DNA from: Ochrobactrum teleogrylli
GTDB lineage: Bacteria > Pseudomonadota > Alphaproteobacteria > Rhizobiales > Rhizobiaceae
DNA: 64,000 nt
NCBI RefSeq assembly: GCF_006376685.1
Contig: NZ_VEWL01000002.1
Coordinates: 310,001 to 374,000, forward strand
Direction of reading: 5' to 3'
Under the pieces are notes generated by a model. The model saw nothing but the letters and a program-made list of their open reading frames with translations. It did no database searches and was not told the DNA's origin. Position 1 is the first letter of the stretch, and each line of letters begins with the position of its first letter. Below, piece by piece: positions 8,208 through 17,531 of this stretch. Position numbers and translations under genes: made by a program.

Positions 8208-9548
8208 ATGACGCTCTGGAAAAATCTCTCGCGCTGGCTGGCGCGCCGGATGCCGAAAGGTCTCTATGCGCGGTCGCTCATCATCATCATCGCCCCGATG
8301 GTTCTGCTGCAATCCGTGATCGCCTATGTGTTCATGGAACGTCACTGGCAGATGGTGACGGAACGGCTTTCGACTGCCGTGGTGCGCGATATTTCGGCCA
8401 TCATCGACATTCTGGAAACCTATCCGCAGGAACCGGGCTACGACAATCTGATCCGCCTCGCGCAGCAGCGTCTTGCGCTCAACATTTCCATCCTGCCGCC
8501 CGATCCCCTGCCCGCACCGGGGCCGAAGCCGTTCTTCGCCATTCTGGATTACTTCCTCAGTGAAGAGATCACCCGTCAGATCAACCGGCCGTTCTGGGTC
8601 GATACGGTCGGCGATTCCGACCTGATCGAAATCCGCATCAAGCTCGATGACAAGGTGCTGCGTGTTTTCGCCCGGCGTAGTCAGGCTTATGCGTCGAATA
8701 CCGGCATCTTCCTGACCTGGATGGTGGGCACTGCACTTGTGCTTCTCATCATCGCCATTGCCTTCCTTCGCAACCAGATCAAGCCGATCCAACAACTGGC
8801 AGACGCTGCCGAAAGTTTCGGCAAGGGCCGCTCCATGCCGGAAGGTTTCAAGCCGCACGGCGCGGAAGAAGTGCGCAAGGCTGGTATCGCCTTCATTCAG
8901 ATGCGTTCCCGCATCGAGCGCCAGATCGAACAGCGCACAGCGATGCTGTCGGGCGTCAGCCACGATCTGCGCACCATTCTCACCCGCTTCAAACTGCAAT
9001 TGGCGTTGACGGGGCACTCGATCGACGTCGAGCCGCTCAATCAGGATATCGCCGACATGCAGACCATGCTGGAGGGCTATCTGGCCTTTGCGCGCGGCGA
9101 AGGCGCGGAAGAAACCGCAAGCTACGATGTGAAGCGCCTGTGCGAGAAGCTTGAAAACGAAGCACGCCTGCGTGAGCGCGGGTTCAAATATTCCATCGAC
9201 GGCGACAGTGAAATCCACGTTCGCCCTAATGCTTTCTCACGGCTCGTCAGCAATCTGGTGTCCAACGCCTTTCGCCATGCGCAAAATGTCGAGCTTTCGA
9301 TTTCGCATGAGGATGGTTGGCTGAAGGTCGTGGTGGACGATGACGGACCGGGCATTCCGGAAGACCGGCGCGAAGATGTGTTCAAGCCCTTCGTGCGGCT
9401 TGATGAAGCGCGAACGCAGGATTCGGGCGGCACAGGCGGCCTTGGCCTTGCCATCGCGCTCGACATTGCGCGTAGCCATGGCGGCGACATTACGCTGGCC
9501 GACGCCCCCACCGGCGGCCTGCGCGCCATCATCCACATTCCGGCGTGA
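8208..9548 (+). CDS. EnvZ-like sensor histidine kinase
   Basis: A 446-residue inner-membrane kinase. TM1 is about 23-43 and TM2 about 166-187, enclosing a periplasmic sensor of about 120 residues. A HAMP linker follows, then the phospho-acceptor His252 in SGVSHDLRT, and the ATP-binding N box (NLVSNAFRH), G1 box (DDDGPGIPED) and G2 box (GGTGGLGLAIA). It should phosphorylate the regulator encoded just upstream. A TTG at 8190 is possible, but ATG 8208 is preferred. Confidence 0.93.
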   Translation: MTLWKNLSRWLARRMPKGLYARSLIIIIAPMVLLQSVIAYVFMERHWQMVTERLSTAVVRDISAIIDILETYPQEPGYDNLIRLAQQRLALNISILPPDPLPAPGPKPFFAILDYFLSEEITRQINRPFWVDTVGDSDLIEIRIKLDDKVLRVFARRSQAYASNTGIFLTWMVGTALVLLIIAIAFLRNQIKPIQQLADAAESFGKGRSMPEGFKPHGAEEVRKAGIAFIQMRSRIERQIEQRTAMLSGVSHDLRTILTRFKLQLALTGHSIDVEPLNQDIADMQTMLEGYLAFARGEGAEETASYDVKRLCEKLENEARLRERGFKYSIDGDSEIHVRPNAFSRLVSNLVSNAFRHAQNVELSISHEDGWLKVVVDDDGPGIPEDRREDVFKPFVRLDEARTQDSGGTGGLGLAIALDIARSHGGDITLADAPTGGLRAIIHIPA

Positions 9549-9560
9549 CGAGAGACACCG

Positions 9561-9708
9561 CCCCTCACCCTGAGCTTGTCGAAGGGTCCCTCATCCTAAG
9601 GAGCCGTTAAAAACGGCGTCTCGAAGGGCGAAGGAAAACGCACCAAAACCCCTCGTCCTTCGAGACGGTTCCTTCGCAAGCTCAGGAACCTCCTCAAGAC
9701 GAGGGGGG
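9561..9708. repeat. Long palindromic repeat, family 2, copy 1
   Basis: Begins CCCCTCACCCTGAGCTTGTC and ends in GACGAGGGGG. Internal motifs GTCGAAGG, GTTAAAAACGGC and CCTTCGAGACGG fold into a long hairpin. Two related copies lie at 45377 and 47682. It follows the kinase stop codon and separates the two-component genes from the convergent CsaA-like gene. Confidence 0.7.
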
Positions 9709-9736
9709 ACGTGATTATTCGGAAAAGCGTAGTTTG

Positions 9737-10084
9737 CTAAAACAGCTTGCCGCCGTTCGGCACTTTCTTGTCGATGGCTGCGAGGACGACTTCACCGGCT
9801 TCATCGGGCAGGCCCAGCGTCAAAACTTCCGACATGAAGGGTCCGATCTGACGCGGTGGAAAATTCACCACGGCTAGCACCTGACGACCGATCAGCTCTT
9901 CCGCCTGATAATGTTTGGTAATCTGTGCGGAAGACTTCTTCACGCCGATCTTATCGCCGAAATCGATCTTCAGCTTATAGGCGGGCTTGCGCGCTTCCGG
10001 AAAGGGCACCGCCTCCACAATCGTACCCGTCCGGATATCGACCTTTTCGAAATCAGCCCAGGTGATGGTCGCGTCTTCGCTCAT
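9737..10084 (-). CDS. csaA: CsaA-like tRNA-binding-domain protein
   Basis: A 115-residue OB-fold protein, the length of free-standing CsaA. Visible: W-x-DFEKVDIRTGTIVEA, the KIDFGD strand, SSAQIT, and VVNFPPRQIGPFMSEVLTLG, which are typical of the tRNA-binding domain family. CsaA is reported to be an export-related chaperone; its tRNA-binding role is less clear. The frame extends upstream to 10348, but ATG 10084 has a GCGGACGGA-like site and the correct family start. It follows the YbjN gene on the same strand, 67 bases apart. Confidence 0.87.
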   Translation of the reverse strand: MSEDATITWADFEKVDIRTGTIVEAVPFPEARKPAYKLKIDFGDKIGVKKSSAQITKHYQAEELIGRQVLAVVNFPPRQIGPFMSEVLTLGLPDEAGEVVLAAIDKKVPNGGKLF

Positions 10085-10151
10085 ATCCGTCCGCTTTCGT
10101 CTGCCGTGCATAGCCCCGCGCTTTTCCCGCCGGGCTATCGTTTGATTCTGA

Positions 10152-10652
10152 TCAGGCGCGTCCGACTGTTTCGAACACAACGCTTTCCAGCGACTCCCGC
10201 GCGCTGACACCCGACCAGACCACGAACTGGAAGGCCTGGAAATAGGTCTCGCAAGCTTCAAGCGCTGCGGCCAGCAGCACTTCCACCTGACGGCTGGTCG
10301 GTTCTGCACCACCGGCCAGCAACAGCGACTGGCGGTACATGATGGCACCTTCCTGTTGCCAAAGGTCGAAATGCCCCATGAGGAGCTTTTCGTTGATCAG
10401 CGAAAGCAGGCGCATCACCTCGTTCACACGCGGTTCCGCCACCTTGATGTCGAAGGCGCAAGCCAGATGCAGCGCCTCGAAATCTTCCATCCAGGAAAAT
10501 GAGATGTGATAGTCAGTCCAGTTGCCCGCAACCGAAATTGCGATTTCATCGTCGCCAGTCCGCTCGAATGTCCAGTCGTTTGAATGCGCAACCTGCTCGA
10601 TCACATCCACCGGATGCGCCTCGCGTGCGAATTCAAGCTCAAGAAGGCTCAT
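10152..10652 (-). CDS. YbjN domain-containing protein
   Basis: A 166-residue cytosolic protein of the YbjN family, a type III secretion chaperone-like fold. Recognisable features: an N-terminal HPVDVIEQVAHSNDW motif, the aromatic WTDYHISFSW strand, and the INEKLLMGHFDLW segment. Rhizobiales carry this gene close to the CsaA-like gene, as here. Molecular function is not established; the E. coli homologue affects motility and stress traits. Start ATG has AGGAAACGGA upstream. Confidence 0.8.
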   Translation of the reverse strand: MSLLELEFAREAHPVDVIEQVAHSNDWTFERTGDDEIAISVAGNWTDYHISFSWMEDFEALHLACAFDIKVAEPRVNEVMRLLSLINEKLLMGHFDLWQQEGAIMYRQSLLLAGGAEPTSRQVEVLLAAALEACETYFQAFQFVVWSGVSARESLESVVFETVGRA

Positions 10653-10898
10653 GTCCGTTTCCTGTTCTGTGAGACACCCTCAAGCCGGATATCTCAAATT
10701 CCCGGCGCGCAAGAATTGCTCGCCCGCACCCGCCGCCGCGCAACAACAAGCGCAGAAAAACAGGCACGAATTGATCGGTCGAGGAACCGGCATGCCAAAC
10801 AGCATGCAAGCGCCTCAATGGCACACGCACATACGCAACTGATACTGGAAAGCAGCCTGAAAGACGCGAAAACTAGAACTACAGCCCCTCGCCGCCGC

Positions 10899-10926
10899 CT
10901 ACATGACCACACTTCGAATCATGTAG
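10899..10926 (+). terminator. Hairpin with short T-run in the YbjN-ubiK gap
   Basis: CTACATGA-CCACACTTCGAA-TCATGTAG followed by TGTTTT. It could end a short plus-strand transcript of unknown nature. Its partner gene, if any, is not identified. Confidence 0.4.
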
Positions 10927-10958
10927 TGTTTTCAGTCTATTGAAGCTGAATCTGAACG

Positions 10959-11014
10959 CCAGTCCCTTTTCAGAAAAGAGACATGAAAGCATGTGGAAAC
11001 ATGAAAGGGACTGG
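10959..11014. repeat. Nested inverted-repeat cluster
   Basis: Outer arms CCAGTCCCTTTTCA and TGAAAGGGACTGG enclose three smaller overlapping hairpins: CTTTTC-A-GAAAAG, ACATG-AAAG-CATGT and CATGT-GGAA-ACATG. The gap 10653-11081 has no supported gene, so this may be part of a structured RNA. Confidence 0.5.
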
Positions 11015-11081
11015 CCGCGAGCATTGCCTTAAGCGACTCTAAGACAAGGGTTTTTACCGCCCGCGGCCTGTTAATAAATAA

Positions 11082-11402
11082 TCAGGAATTATTTTTGGAT
11101 TTTGCCGTCGAAGATGCCGATTTTGCCGATTTGGCATCAGAATCAACTTCAAATTTGGCAAGTCGTGCTTCAAGTGCTTCGATTCTTGCCAGCAATGCAC
11201 TGTTTTCGGCACGTGCCTTGATGGCCATTTCACGCACCGCCTCGAAGTCTTCGCGCTGCACGACGTCGAGCGTGTTGAGTACACGTTCCCCTTGCGAGCG
11301 CAAGGCCGTTTCCACTTCACGGCGCACGCCTTGCGCAGCGCCTGCCGCATCCGTCACAAGCTTGGCGAGTTCGTCGAGAACCCGGTTTTGTCCGCTGGTC
11401 AT
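11082..11402 (-). CDS. ubiK: UbiK/YqiC-family ubiquinone biosynthesis accessory factor
   Basis: A 106-residue protein with the BMFP fold: an N-terminal amphipathic helix (MTSGQNRVLDELAKLVTDAA), then a coiled coil with VVQREDFEAVREMAIKARAEN and ALEARLAKFE, and a Ser/Lys tail. UbiK helps the aerobic ubiquinone synthesis complex and forms trimeric coiled coils with lipids. Length and the REDFE motif fit the family. It is divergent from lgt across 177 bases. Confidence 0.85.
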   Translation of the reverse strand: MTSGQNRVLDELAKLVTDAAGAAQGVRREVETALRSQGERVLNTLDVVQREDFEAVREMAIKARAENSALLARIEALEARLAKFEVDSDAKSAKSASSTAKSKNNS

Positions 11403-11579
11403 GGCAATCGTTCCTTACTTTGCAGGAGAGACCTGTTGAAAACATAAAATTGAAATAGGGCCGTCTCAGTTCCGATGCAAGCGCAGCTATAGAAAGTGAT
11501 CGTGTTGTAAGGCGTTTGCGGGACAGCTTGACCGTTGCCGGTTCGTCCAGCATGTTCCGTCACAAAATGGAGTGATTTC

Positions 11580-12425
11580 ATGATAGAGACGTTGCTGCCC
11601 GCGTCGGCCCTCGCCTTTCCGAATATTGATCCGGTGATCTTTTCCATCGGACCGCTGGCGGTGCACTGGTACGGCCTTGGCTATGTCGTCGGCATCATGT
11701 TCGCATGGTGGTACGGCAAGAAGCTTTTGCGCAGCCATCGTCTCTGGACACATAACAACCCGCCGATGGCGCCGGAAGCGCTCGACGATTTCGTCATCTG
11801 GGCAGCACTTGGCGTCGTGCTGGGCGGTCGCATCGGCTATGTGCTGTTCTATAATTTCTCCTATTATCTCTCCAACCCGCTTGCCATTCCCGCTGTCTGG
11901 GATGGCGGCATGTCGTTCCATGGCGGCATTCTCGGCACCACCATCGCCATGATCCTGTTTGCCCGCTCACGCGGCATCAAGGTGTGGAGCATGTTCGATG
12001 TGGTCGCCGCCGGTGTGCCGGTCGGCCTCGGCGTGGTGCGTATCGCCAATTTCATCAATTCCGAACTCTGGGGCCGCGTCAGCGATGCGCCATGGGCTGT
12101 CTATTTCCCGAATGGCGGACCGCTGCCGCGCCATCCAAGCCAGCTTTATGAAGCCTTCCTCGAAGGGTTCGTGCTGTTTTTCGTTCTGCTCCTGCTGGTC
12201 TGGGTCGGTCGCAAGCTCAAGAAGCCGGGCTTCATCGCGGGCGCTTTCGTGACCGGCTATGGCCTCAGCCGCATTGCCGTCGAGTTCTTCCGCGAGCCGG
12301 ACGCACAGCTCGGCTATCTGGTTGGCGGTTGGCTGACCATGGGTATGGTGCTTTCGGTGCCGATGGTGCTGATCGGCCTGTGGGCGATGTGGCGCGCCAA
12401 CCGCGCAGCAGCCAAAGATGCCTGA
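11580..12425 (+). CDS. lgt: Prolipoprotein diacylglyceryl transferase
   Basis: A 281-residue polytopic membrane enzyme that adds diacylglycerol from phosphatidylglycerol to the lipobox cysteine of preprolipoproteins. Key motifs: the [11 protein letters not shown] histidine loop, [13 protein letters not shown] (the Lgt signature with the essential Arg/Asn), and [11 protein letters not shown] 11580 is chosen because GGAG lies at optimal distance. The last 8 bases overlap the next gene, so the two are translationally coupled. Confidence 0.96.
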   Translation: MIETLLPASALAFPNIDPVIFSIGPLAVHWYGLGYVVGIMFAWWYGKKLLRSHRLWTHNNPPMAPEALDDFVIWAALGVVLGGRIGYVLFYNFSYYLSNPLAIPAVWDGGMSFHGGILGTTIAMILFARSRGIKVWSMFDVVAAGVPVGLGVVRIANFINSELWGRVSDAPWAVYFPNGGPLPRHPSQLYEAFLEGFVLFFVLLLLVWVGRKLKKPGFIAGAFVTGYGLSRIAVEFFREPDAQLGYLVGGWLTMGMVLSVPMVLIGLWAMWRANRAAAKDA

Positions 12426-13509
12426 AACTTCGCTCAAAGACCGGCTGAAACGGCTGATCGCCACGACGGGACCGATCAGCGTTGCCGACTATATGGCCGC
12501 ATGTCTCGGTGACCGGGAATCCGGCTATTACTCGACCCGCGAACCGTTCGGTCGCGAGGGGGATTTCATCACCGCGCCAGAAGTGAGCCAGATGTTCGGC
12601 GAGTTGATCGGCATCTGGTGTGTGGCGCAATGGGATGCGCTTGGCCGCCCTGCCAACACTGTGCTGTGCGAAATCGGACCCGGACGCGGGACGCTGATGA
12701 GCGACATGTTGCGCAGCATTGGCAAGCTTGCCCCGCAAGTGCTGGCGAGCCTGCAGGTTGCGATGGTCGAGACCAGTCCGCGCCTTGTCGAAAAGCAGAA
12801 GCAGAAGCTCGCCGATACGGGCGTCTCCGTCACCTGGTTCGAACGTTTTGCCGACATCCCCACCGGCCCACTGATCCTCGTTTCGAACGAGTTGTTCGAC
12901 GCGATCCCATTCCGGCAATTCGTCAAGTCGAACGGACGTTTTGTGGAACGGCTGATTTCGCTTGATGAAAATGATGAATTTCATTTTGTCAGCGGCGTAG
13001 GCGGGATCGACCCGGCACTTCTACCAAAAGACCATGCGCAGGCCCCTGACGGCACAATCTTCGAAGCTGCTCCCGCACGAACCGCTCTGTTGCAGGAAAT
13101 CGCGCAGCGTATCGCTAAGACGCGCGGCGCGGCGCTCAACATCGATTACGGCCATCTTCAATCCGGCTTTGGCGACACGCTGCAAGCCATGCTCAAACAC
13201 GGCTATGACGATGTTTTTGCTCACCCGGGGGAAGCCGACCTGACCAGTCATGTCGATTTCGATATTCTGGAGCAGACAGCACGCGCCTCGCGTTGCAAGA
13301 CCGGCACCATGACCCAAGGCGAATTCCTGCTGGCCATGGGCCTGCTCGACCGCGCAGGTCGTCTGGGTAGCGGGCGCGACACTGCTTTTCAGGAAAAGAT
13401 CCGGCAGGATGTGGAACGCCTGGCAGCACCTGAACAGATGGGCACCTTGTTCAAGGTGCTGGCGTTCAGCGATCGCGACACCCGGCTCATACCGTTCGAA
13501 CAAAGCTAG
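12418..13509 (+). CDS. SAM-dependent methyltransferase, NDUFAF7/MidA family
   Basis: A 363-residue class I methyltransferase of the DUF185 family. Residues 1-45 carry the family start ([22 protein letters not shown]), followed by the [16 protein letters not shown] motif. The SAM site is [10 protein letters not shown], and [13 protein letters not shown] lies near the active site. The mitochondrial relative NDUFAF7 methylates an arginine in a complex I subunit; the bacterial substrate is not established. It overlaps lgt by 8 bases. Confidence 0.88.
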   Translation: MPETSLKDRLKRLIATTGPISVADYMAACLGDRESGYYSTREPFGREGDFITAPEVSQMFGELIGIWCVAQWDALGRPANTVLCEIGPGRGTLMSDMLRSIGKLAPQVLASLQVAMVETSPRLVEKQKQKLADTGVSVTWFERFADIPTGPLILVSNELFDAIPFRQFVKSNGRFVERLISLDENDEFHFVSGVGGIDPALLPKDHAQAPDGTIFEAAPARTALLQEIAQRIAKTRGAALNIDYGHLQSGFGDTLQAMLKHGYDDVFAHPGEADLTSHVDFDILEQTARASRCKTGTMTQGEFLLAMGLLDRAGRLGSGRDTAFQEKIRQDVERLAAPEQMGTLFKVLAFSDRDTRLIPFEQS

Positions 13510-13592
13510 CGCCAATTGCCCTTCAAAAAGCTGCAATTGACAAGCCACCCTGCCTCCCCCACCATCCCGCCGTTTAATAAGGCCAATATGCT

Positions 13593-14402
13593 ATGACCGA
13601 CATGCCGCAACCGCTCCGCTCGCCTCTGCTCGACAAGCCCGCCGGTCAGGCCGGCAAGCGCATTGCGCACGGCTTTTTCACGCGAAAAGGCGGCGTTTCG
13701 GACGGTATTTATGCCGGGCTGAATGTCGGAGCCGGATCGGATGATGTGGCCGAACATGTCGCGGAAAACCGCCGCCGTGTGGCAGAATCGCTTGGCGTCG
13801 CACCGGATCATCTCCTGACGGTGCATCAGGTTCATTCGCCCGACGTGCTGCATGTGACCGCGCCTTTTGATTCGCCACGCCCCAAGGCCGATGCCATGGT
13901 GACCAATGTTCCCGGCATTGCGCTCGGCGCGCTGTCTGCCGATTGCGGTCCCGTCCTGTTTGCAGACCACGAGGCGGGTGTCATCGGTTCCGCCCATGCG
14001 GGCTGGCGGGGCGCATTCAGCGGCGTGCTGGAAAACACCATTGACGCGATGATCGGGCTTGGCGCTAAGCGCGAGAACATCGTCGCGGTTCTTGGGCCGA
14101 CCATCGGCCCCGACAATTATGAAGTCGGACCGGAATTCTATACGGAGTTTCTGAGCAAAGACCCGGCCTATGCACGCTATTTCCGCGCCTCGGACAAGCC
14201 GGATCACAAGCTTTTCGATCTGTGGACCTTCATCACCGACCGTCTGACCAAAGCGGGCGTACAGGCAGAATCCCTTCGCCAGTGCACCTATGCCGACGAA
14301 GACCAGTTCTATTCCTACCGGCGCACGACGCACCGCAAAGAGCCGGATTATGGACGCCAGATTGCAGCCATTGCTATTCTGGACACCAAAGATTCCATTT
14401 GA
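13593..14402 (+). CDS. pgeF: Peptidoglycan editing factor, laccase-domain family
   Basis: A 269-residue YfiH-type protein. The conserved zinc/copper-site residues are visible: His in LTVHQVHS, Cys in LSADCGPV and His in GSAHAGWRG, plus the N-terminal HGFFTRKGGVSDGIY and the C-terminal QFYSYRRT. E. coli PgeF removes misplaced L-Ser from peptidoglycan precursors; older annotations call it polyphenol oxidase. Position just after the lgt operon is common in Rhizobiales. Confidence 0.9.
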   Translation: MTDMPQPLRSPLLDKPAGQAGKRIAHGFFTRKGGVSDGIYAGLNVGAGSDDVAEHVAENRRRVAESLGVAPDHLLTVHQVHSPDVLHVTAPFDSPRPKADAMVTNVPGIALGALSADCGPVLFADHEAGVIGSAHAGWRGAFSGVLENTIDAMIGLGAKRENIVAVLGPTIGPDNYEVGPEFYTEFLSKDPAYARYFRASDKPDHKLFDLWTFITDRLTKAGVQAESLRQCTYADEDQFYSYRRTTHRKEPDYGRQIAAIAILDTKDSI

Positions 14403-14412
14403 GGAGAACCGC

Positions 14413-15564
14413 ATGGCCCTTCACTTCGAGCCGGAAGAATTCGCCGCACGCCGCGACCGTCTGATCTTGAAGATGGAGGAGGACAAGCTTGATGCCCTGC
14501 TGCTGTTCGCACAGGAAAGCATGTATTGGCTGACCGGCTATGATACGTTCGGCTTCTGCTTCTTCCAGTGCCTTGTGGTGAAGGCTGACGGCTCGATGGT
14601 GCTGATGACGCGCTCGGCGGATTTGCGCCAGGCGCGCCAGACATCCAATATCGAGAACATCGTTGTCTGGACCGACCGCGACAATGCCAATCCGGCAGCG
14701 GATTTGCGCAATATCCTGACCGAGCTTGATCTGCTCGGCACACGCATCGGCATCGAATACCAGACCCACGGCCTCACCGGCGCGAATGCCCGCAGGCTCG
14801 ACGAGCAATTGCAGAGCTTTGCCAAATTGTTCGACGCATCCGGCATGGTGGACCGCCTGCGCCTTTTGAAAAGCCCGGCGGAAATCGCCTATGCCAAGCG
14901 CGCAGCGCAACTGAGCGACGATGCGCTCGACGCCGCGCTGAAAACCACCCGCGCGGGCGCAAGCGAAGCCGATATTCTGGCCGCCATGATGAGCGCCAAT
15001 TTTTCCGGTGACGGCGACTATCCGGCCAATGAATATATCATCGGCTCCGGCGAAGACGCCCTGCTCTGCCGCTATAAATCCGGTCGCCGCACGCTTGATG
15101 CCACCGACCAGCTTACGCTCGAATGGTCGGGCGTGTTCCGCCATTATCACGCGCCGATGATGCGCACGATCCTGATTGGCCAGCCGACGGAACACCACGT
15201 CAAGCTTTACGATGCCGCCCGCGAGGCGCTGGAGGCCGTCGAGGCGGCGATGACACCGGCTTCAACATTCGGTGATGTGTTCGACGCCCATGCCCGCACC
15301 ATGGAAGCACACGGGCTGACCCGCCACCGTCTGAATGCCTGCGGCTACTCGGTCGGGGCACGCTTCACACCCTCCTGGATGGACCCGCAAATGTTCTATG
15401 CGGGCAATCCGGAAAGCATCCAGCCGGACATGACGCTCTTTGCGCATATGATCATCATGGACTCCGACAGCGGCGCCGCGATGACGCTCGGACAGACATA
15501 TCTCACAACAAATGGTGCGGCTCAGCCATTATCCCGCCATTCTCTTGATATGCTTATCGCCTGA
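14413..15564 (+). CDS. M24-fold (Xaa-Pro peptidase-like) protein with altered metal site
   Basis: A 383-residue creatinase/prolidase-type protein with an N-terminal creatinase domain (about 1-145) and a pita-bread C-terminal domain. Canonical dinuclear metal ligands are not conserved: the first Asp is Glu in TLEWSG, the second Asp is lost (HYHAPMMRT), and the GHG histidine is Tyr in CGYSVG. It may be a metal-independent enzyme like creatinase, or a hydrolase of small N-substituted compounds. GAGGAG precedes ATG 14413. It lies 10 bases after pgeF in the same operon. Confidence 0.82.
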   Translation: MALHFEPEEFAARRDRLILKMEEDKLDALLLFAQESMYWLTGYDTFGFCFFQCLVVKADGSMVLMTRSADLRQARQTSNIENIVVWTDRDNANPAADLRNILTELDLLGTRIGIEYQTHGLTGANARRLDEQLQSFAKLFDASGMVDRLRLLKSPAEIAYAKRAAQLSDDALDAALKTTRAGASEADILAAMMSANFSGDGDYPANEYIIGSGEDALLCRYKSGRRTLDATDQLTLEWSGVFRHYHAPMMRTILIGQPTEHHVKLYDAAREALEAVEAAMTPASTFGDVFDAHARTMEAHGLTRHRLNACGYSVGARFTPSWMDPQMFYAGNPESIQPDMTLFAHMIIMDSDSGAAMTLGQTYLTTNGAAQPLSRHSLDMLIA

Positions 15565-15651
15565 CATCATTGTCAAACGGCCCACGATCGGCGATAAATC
15601 GGCCTGACGTGAGAACCGCCTGTATTTTCAGGACCATGTGTTTTCAGGAGC

Positions 15652-16257
15652 ATGAAGCCGACCATGAACAAGGCACATATTTCGATGATGCTGTTGCTTG
15701 CTGGAGCGCTCGCTGCCTGCAACAGCACCGAATCCGCACTGAATGTGCAGGGCTCTGGCCAAACTGCCGGGCAACCAGCTAACGGACAGGCGACCACGCC
15801 CGCCGGCACGACTGCGCCCGCAACTGCCAATACGACAACACCGCCTTCCACAACACCGCCCACGACATCGGCGCGAACGGCGACACTGAAGCCGGGCAAA
15901 TTGCACATCGCGCCCATTGTCGGCGCCCCCGTCAATGTGGTGACGCCGCTGACGCACCGCATGAATGACGACGCCAAAGCCAAGGGCGTCGAGCTGGCAG
16001 GCTCCAATGACACCAGTGCAGCCTATGTCATGAAGGGGTACTTCTCGGTTCTCTCCGAGGACAACCAGACGACCGTTCTCTATGTCTGGGATGTGCTGGA
16101 TGCTTCCGGCAACCGGCTGCACCGCATTCAGGGACAGGAGAAAGTGCAAGGTGCAGCGGCAGACTCATGGAGCGTGGTGCAGCCCGCCACCATGCAGGCC
16201 ATCGCCGACCGCACCATGCAGGAATATTCTACCTGGCTTGCGGCAAATCGCGCATAA
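15652..16257 (+). CDS. Putative lipoprotein with Thr/Pro-rich linker
   Basis: A lipoprotein (lipobox LAAC) of about 200 residues. A low-complexity Thr/Pro/Ala linker (about 35-80) is followed by a compact C-terminal domain with LHIAPIVGAPVNVVTPLTHRM and YVMKGYFSVLSEDNQTTVLYVWDVLD. I recognise it only as a conserved Rhizobiales hypothetical lipoprotein. ATG 15652 has AGGAG too close and ATG 15664 has it rather far, so the true start is uncertain by four residues. Confidence 0.78.
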   Translation: MKPTMNKAHISMMLLLAGALAACNSTESALNVQGSGQTAGQPANGQATTPAGTTAPATANTTTPPSTTPPTTSARTATLKPGKLHIAPIVGAPVNVVTPLTHRMNDDAKAKGVELAGSNDTSAAYVMKGYFSVLSEDNQTTVLYVWDVLDASGNRLHRIQGQEKVQGAAADSWSVVQPATMQAIADRTMQEYSTWLAANRA

Positions 16258-16320
16258 ACTTTGAGCATTTTCAGCAAGGAACTGAAATCCCTTACTGAAT
16301 CCCCGCTTTTTGACACGCGG

Positions 16321-16345
16321 AAAGGCCGGATTTCCGGCCTTTTTC
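16321..16345 (+). terminator. Rho-independent terminator of the lipoprotein gene
   Basis: AAAGGCCGG-ATTT-CCGGCCTTT followed by TT. Confidence 0.9.
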
Positions 16346-16528
16346 AACAATTGTGAACAGTCGGGCCTTGCAATGACGGTGACTCTTTGCAATAGGCCCC
16401 ACATTCGAGAAAACCTTGTAAGCTGCTGTACTTAACCTGACCGGCCAAAAGTACGCGGCTTTAAAGTTTTTAAAGGATGACGTTGCTGGGCCCCGCATCG
16501 TTGCGGTCCATGCGCGAAACAAGATTAC

Positions 16529-16548
16529 GTCCGTTATACGGACTTTTT
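16529..16548 (+). promoter_or_regulatory. Short hairpin plus T-run in the prs leader
   Basis: GTCCG-TTATA-CGGAC-TTTTT, 50 bases before prs. It could be a weak intrinsic terminator acting in an attenuation-like control. The stem is only 5 bp, so chance is possible. The rest of 16346-16598 shows nothing else I can support. Confidence 0.3.
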
Positions 16549-16598
16549 GCGACAGAACGAAACCGCAAACCTATCGCATCGGCTCAGAGGCAAAAAGA

Positions 16599-17531
16599 AT
16601 GAAACTTTTCGCAGGCAACTCCAACCGGGCACTTGCCGAATCCGTTGCTAAATATCTCAACATCCCGCTCGGCAAGGCAAGCGTTCGCCGCTTCGCCGAT
16701 CAGGAGATTTTCGTAGAGATTCAGGAAAACGTGCGCGGCGAAGACGTGTTCGTTCTGCAATCAACGTCCTATCCGGCAAATGATCACCTGATGGAACTGC
16801 TCATCATGATCGATGCCTTCCGCCGTTCGTCGGCGCGCCGCATCACCGCTGTCCTGCCCTATTTCGGCTATGCCCGTCAGGACCGCAAGCCCGGCCCGCG
16901 CACGCCGATTTCGGCAAAGCTGGTTTCCAACCTCATCACTGAAGCCGGTGCAAACCGCGTTCTGACCCTTGATCTTCATGCCGGTCAGATTCAGGGCTTC
17001 TTCGATATCCCGACCGACAATCTCTATGCCGTTCCGGTTATCGCGCGCGACGTGAAGGCCAATTACGCCACAGGCAACTGCATGGTCGTATCGCCGGACG
17101 TCGGCGGTGTGGTTCGCGCCCGCTCATTGGCCAAGCGCATCGACGCGCAGCTCGCCATCGTGGACAAGCGTCGCGAACGTCCGGGTGAATCGGAAGTCAT
17201 GAACGTCATCGGTGAAGTGGCTGGCAAGGACTGCCTGCTGTTCGACGATATCGTCGATTCCGGCGGCACGCTCTGCAACGCAGCCGAGGCCCTGCTGGCC
17301 AAGGGCGCGAACAGCGTCACCGCTTACATCACGCATGGCGTTCTCTCGGGTGGCGCGGTTGCTCGTATCGCTGCGTCGAAGCTGAAGGAACTGGTGATCA
17401 CCGATTCCATACAGCCGACCACCGCGATCAACGATGCACCAAATATCCGCGTTCTCTCGATCTCGGATCTGATCGGCGAAGCCATTGCGCGCACCGCAGC
17501 GGAAGAGTCCGTTTCGAGCCTGTTCGATTAA
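16599..17531 (+). CDS. prs: Ribose-phosphate pyrophosphokinase (PRPP synthase)
   Basis: A 310-residue class I PRPP synthase making PRPP from ribose-5-phosphate and ATP for purine, pyrimidine, His, Trp and NAD synthesis. Visible: [28 protein letters not shown], the ATP loop [24 protein letters not shown], the flexible [11 protein letters not shown] loop, and the PRPP loop [17 protein letters not shown]. Length is normal. It converges on chrA with a 4-base overlap of the stop regions. Confidence 0.97.
   Translation: MKLFAGNSNRALAESVAKYLNIPLGKASVRRFADQEIFVEIQENVRGEDVFVLQSTSYPANDHLMELLIMIDAFRRSSARRITAVLPYFGYARQDRKPGPRTPISAKLVSNLITEAGANRVLTLDLHAGQIQGFFDIPTDNLYAVPVIARDVKANYATGNCMVVSPDVGGVVRARSLAKRIDAQLAIVDKRRERPGESEVMNVIGEVAGKDCLLFDDIVDSGGTLCNAAEALLAKGANSVTAYITHGVLSGGAVARIAASKLKELVITDSIQPTTAINDAPNIRVLSISDLIGEAIARTAAEESVSSLFD

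Noticed and set aside
7476-9218. 580-codon open frame antisense to the response regulator and kinase
   Set aside because: It mirrors two well-supported genes, has no recognisable domain and follows from high GC codon bias.
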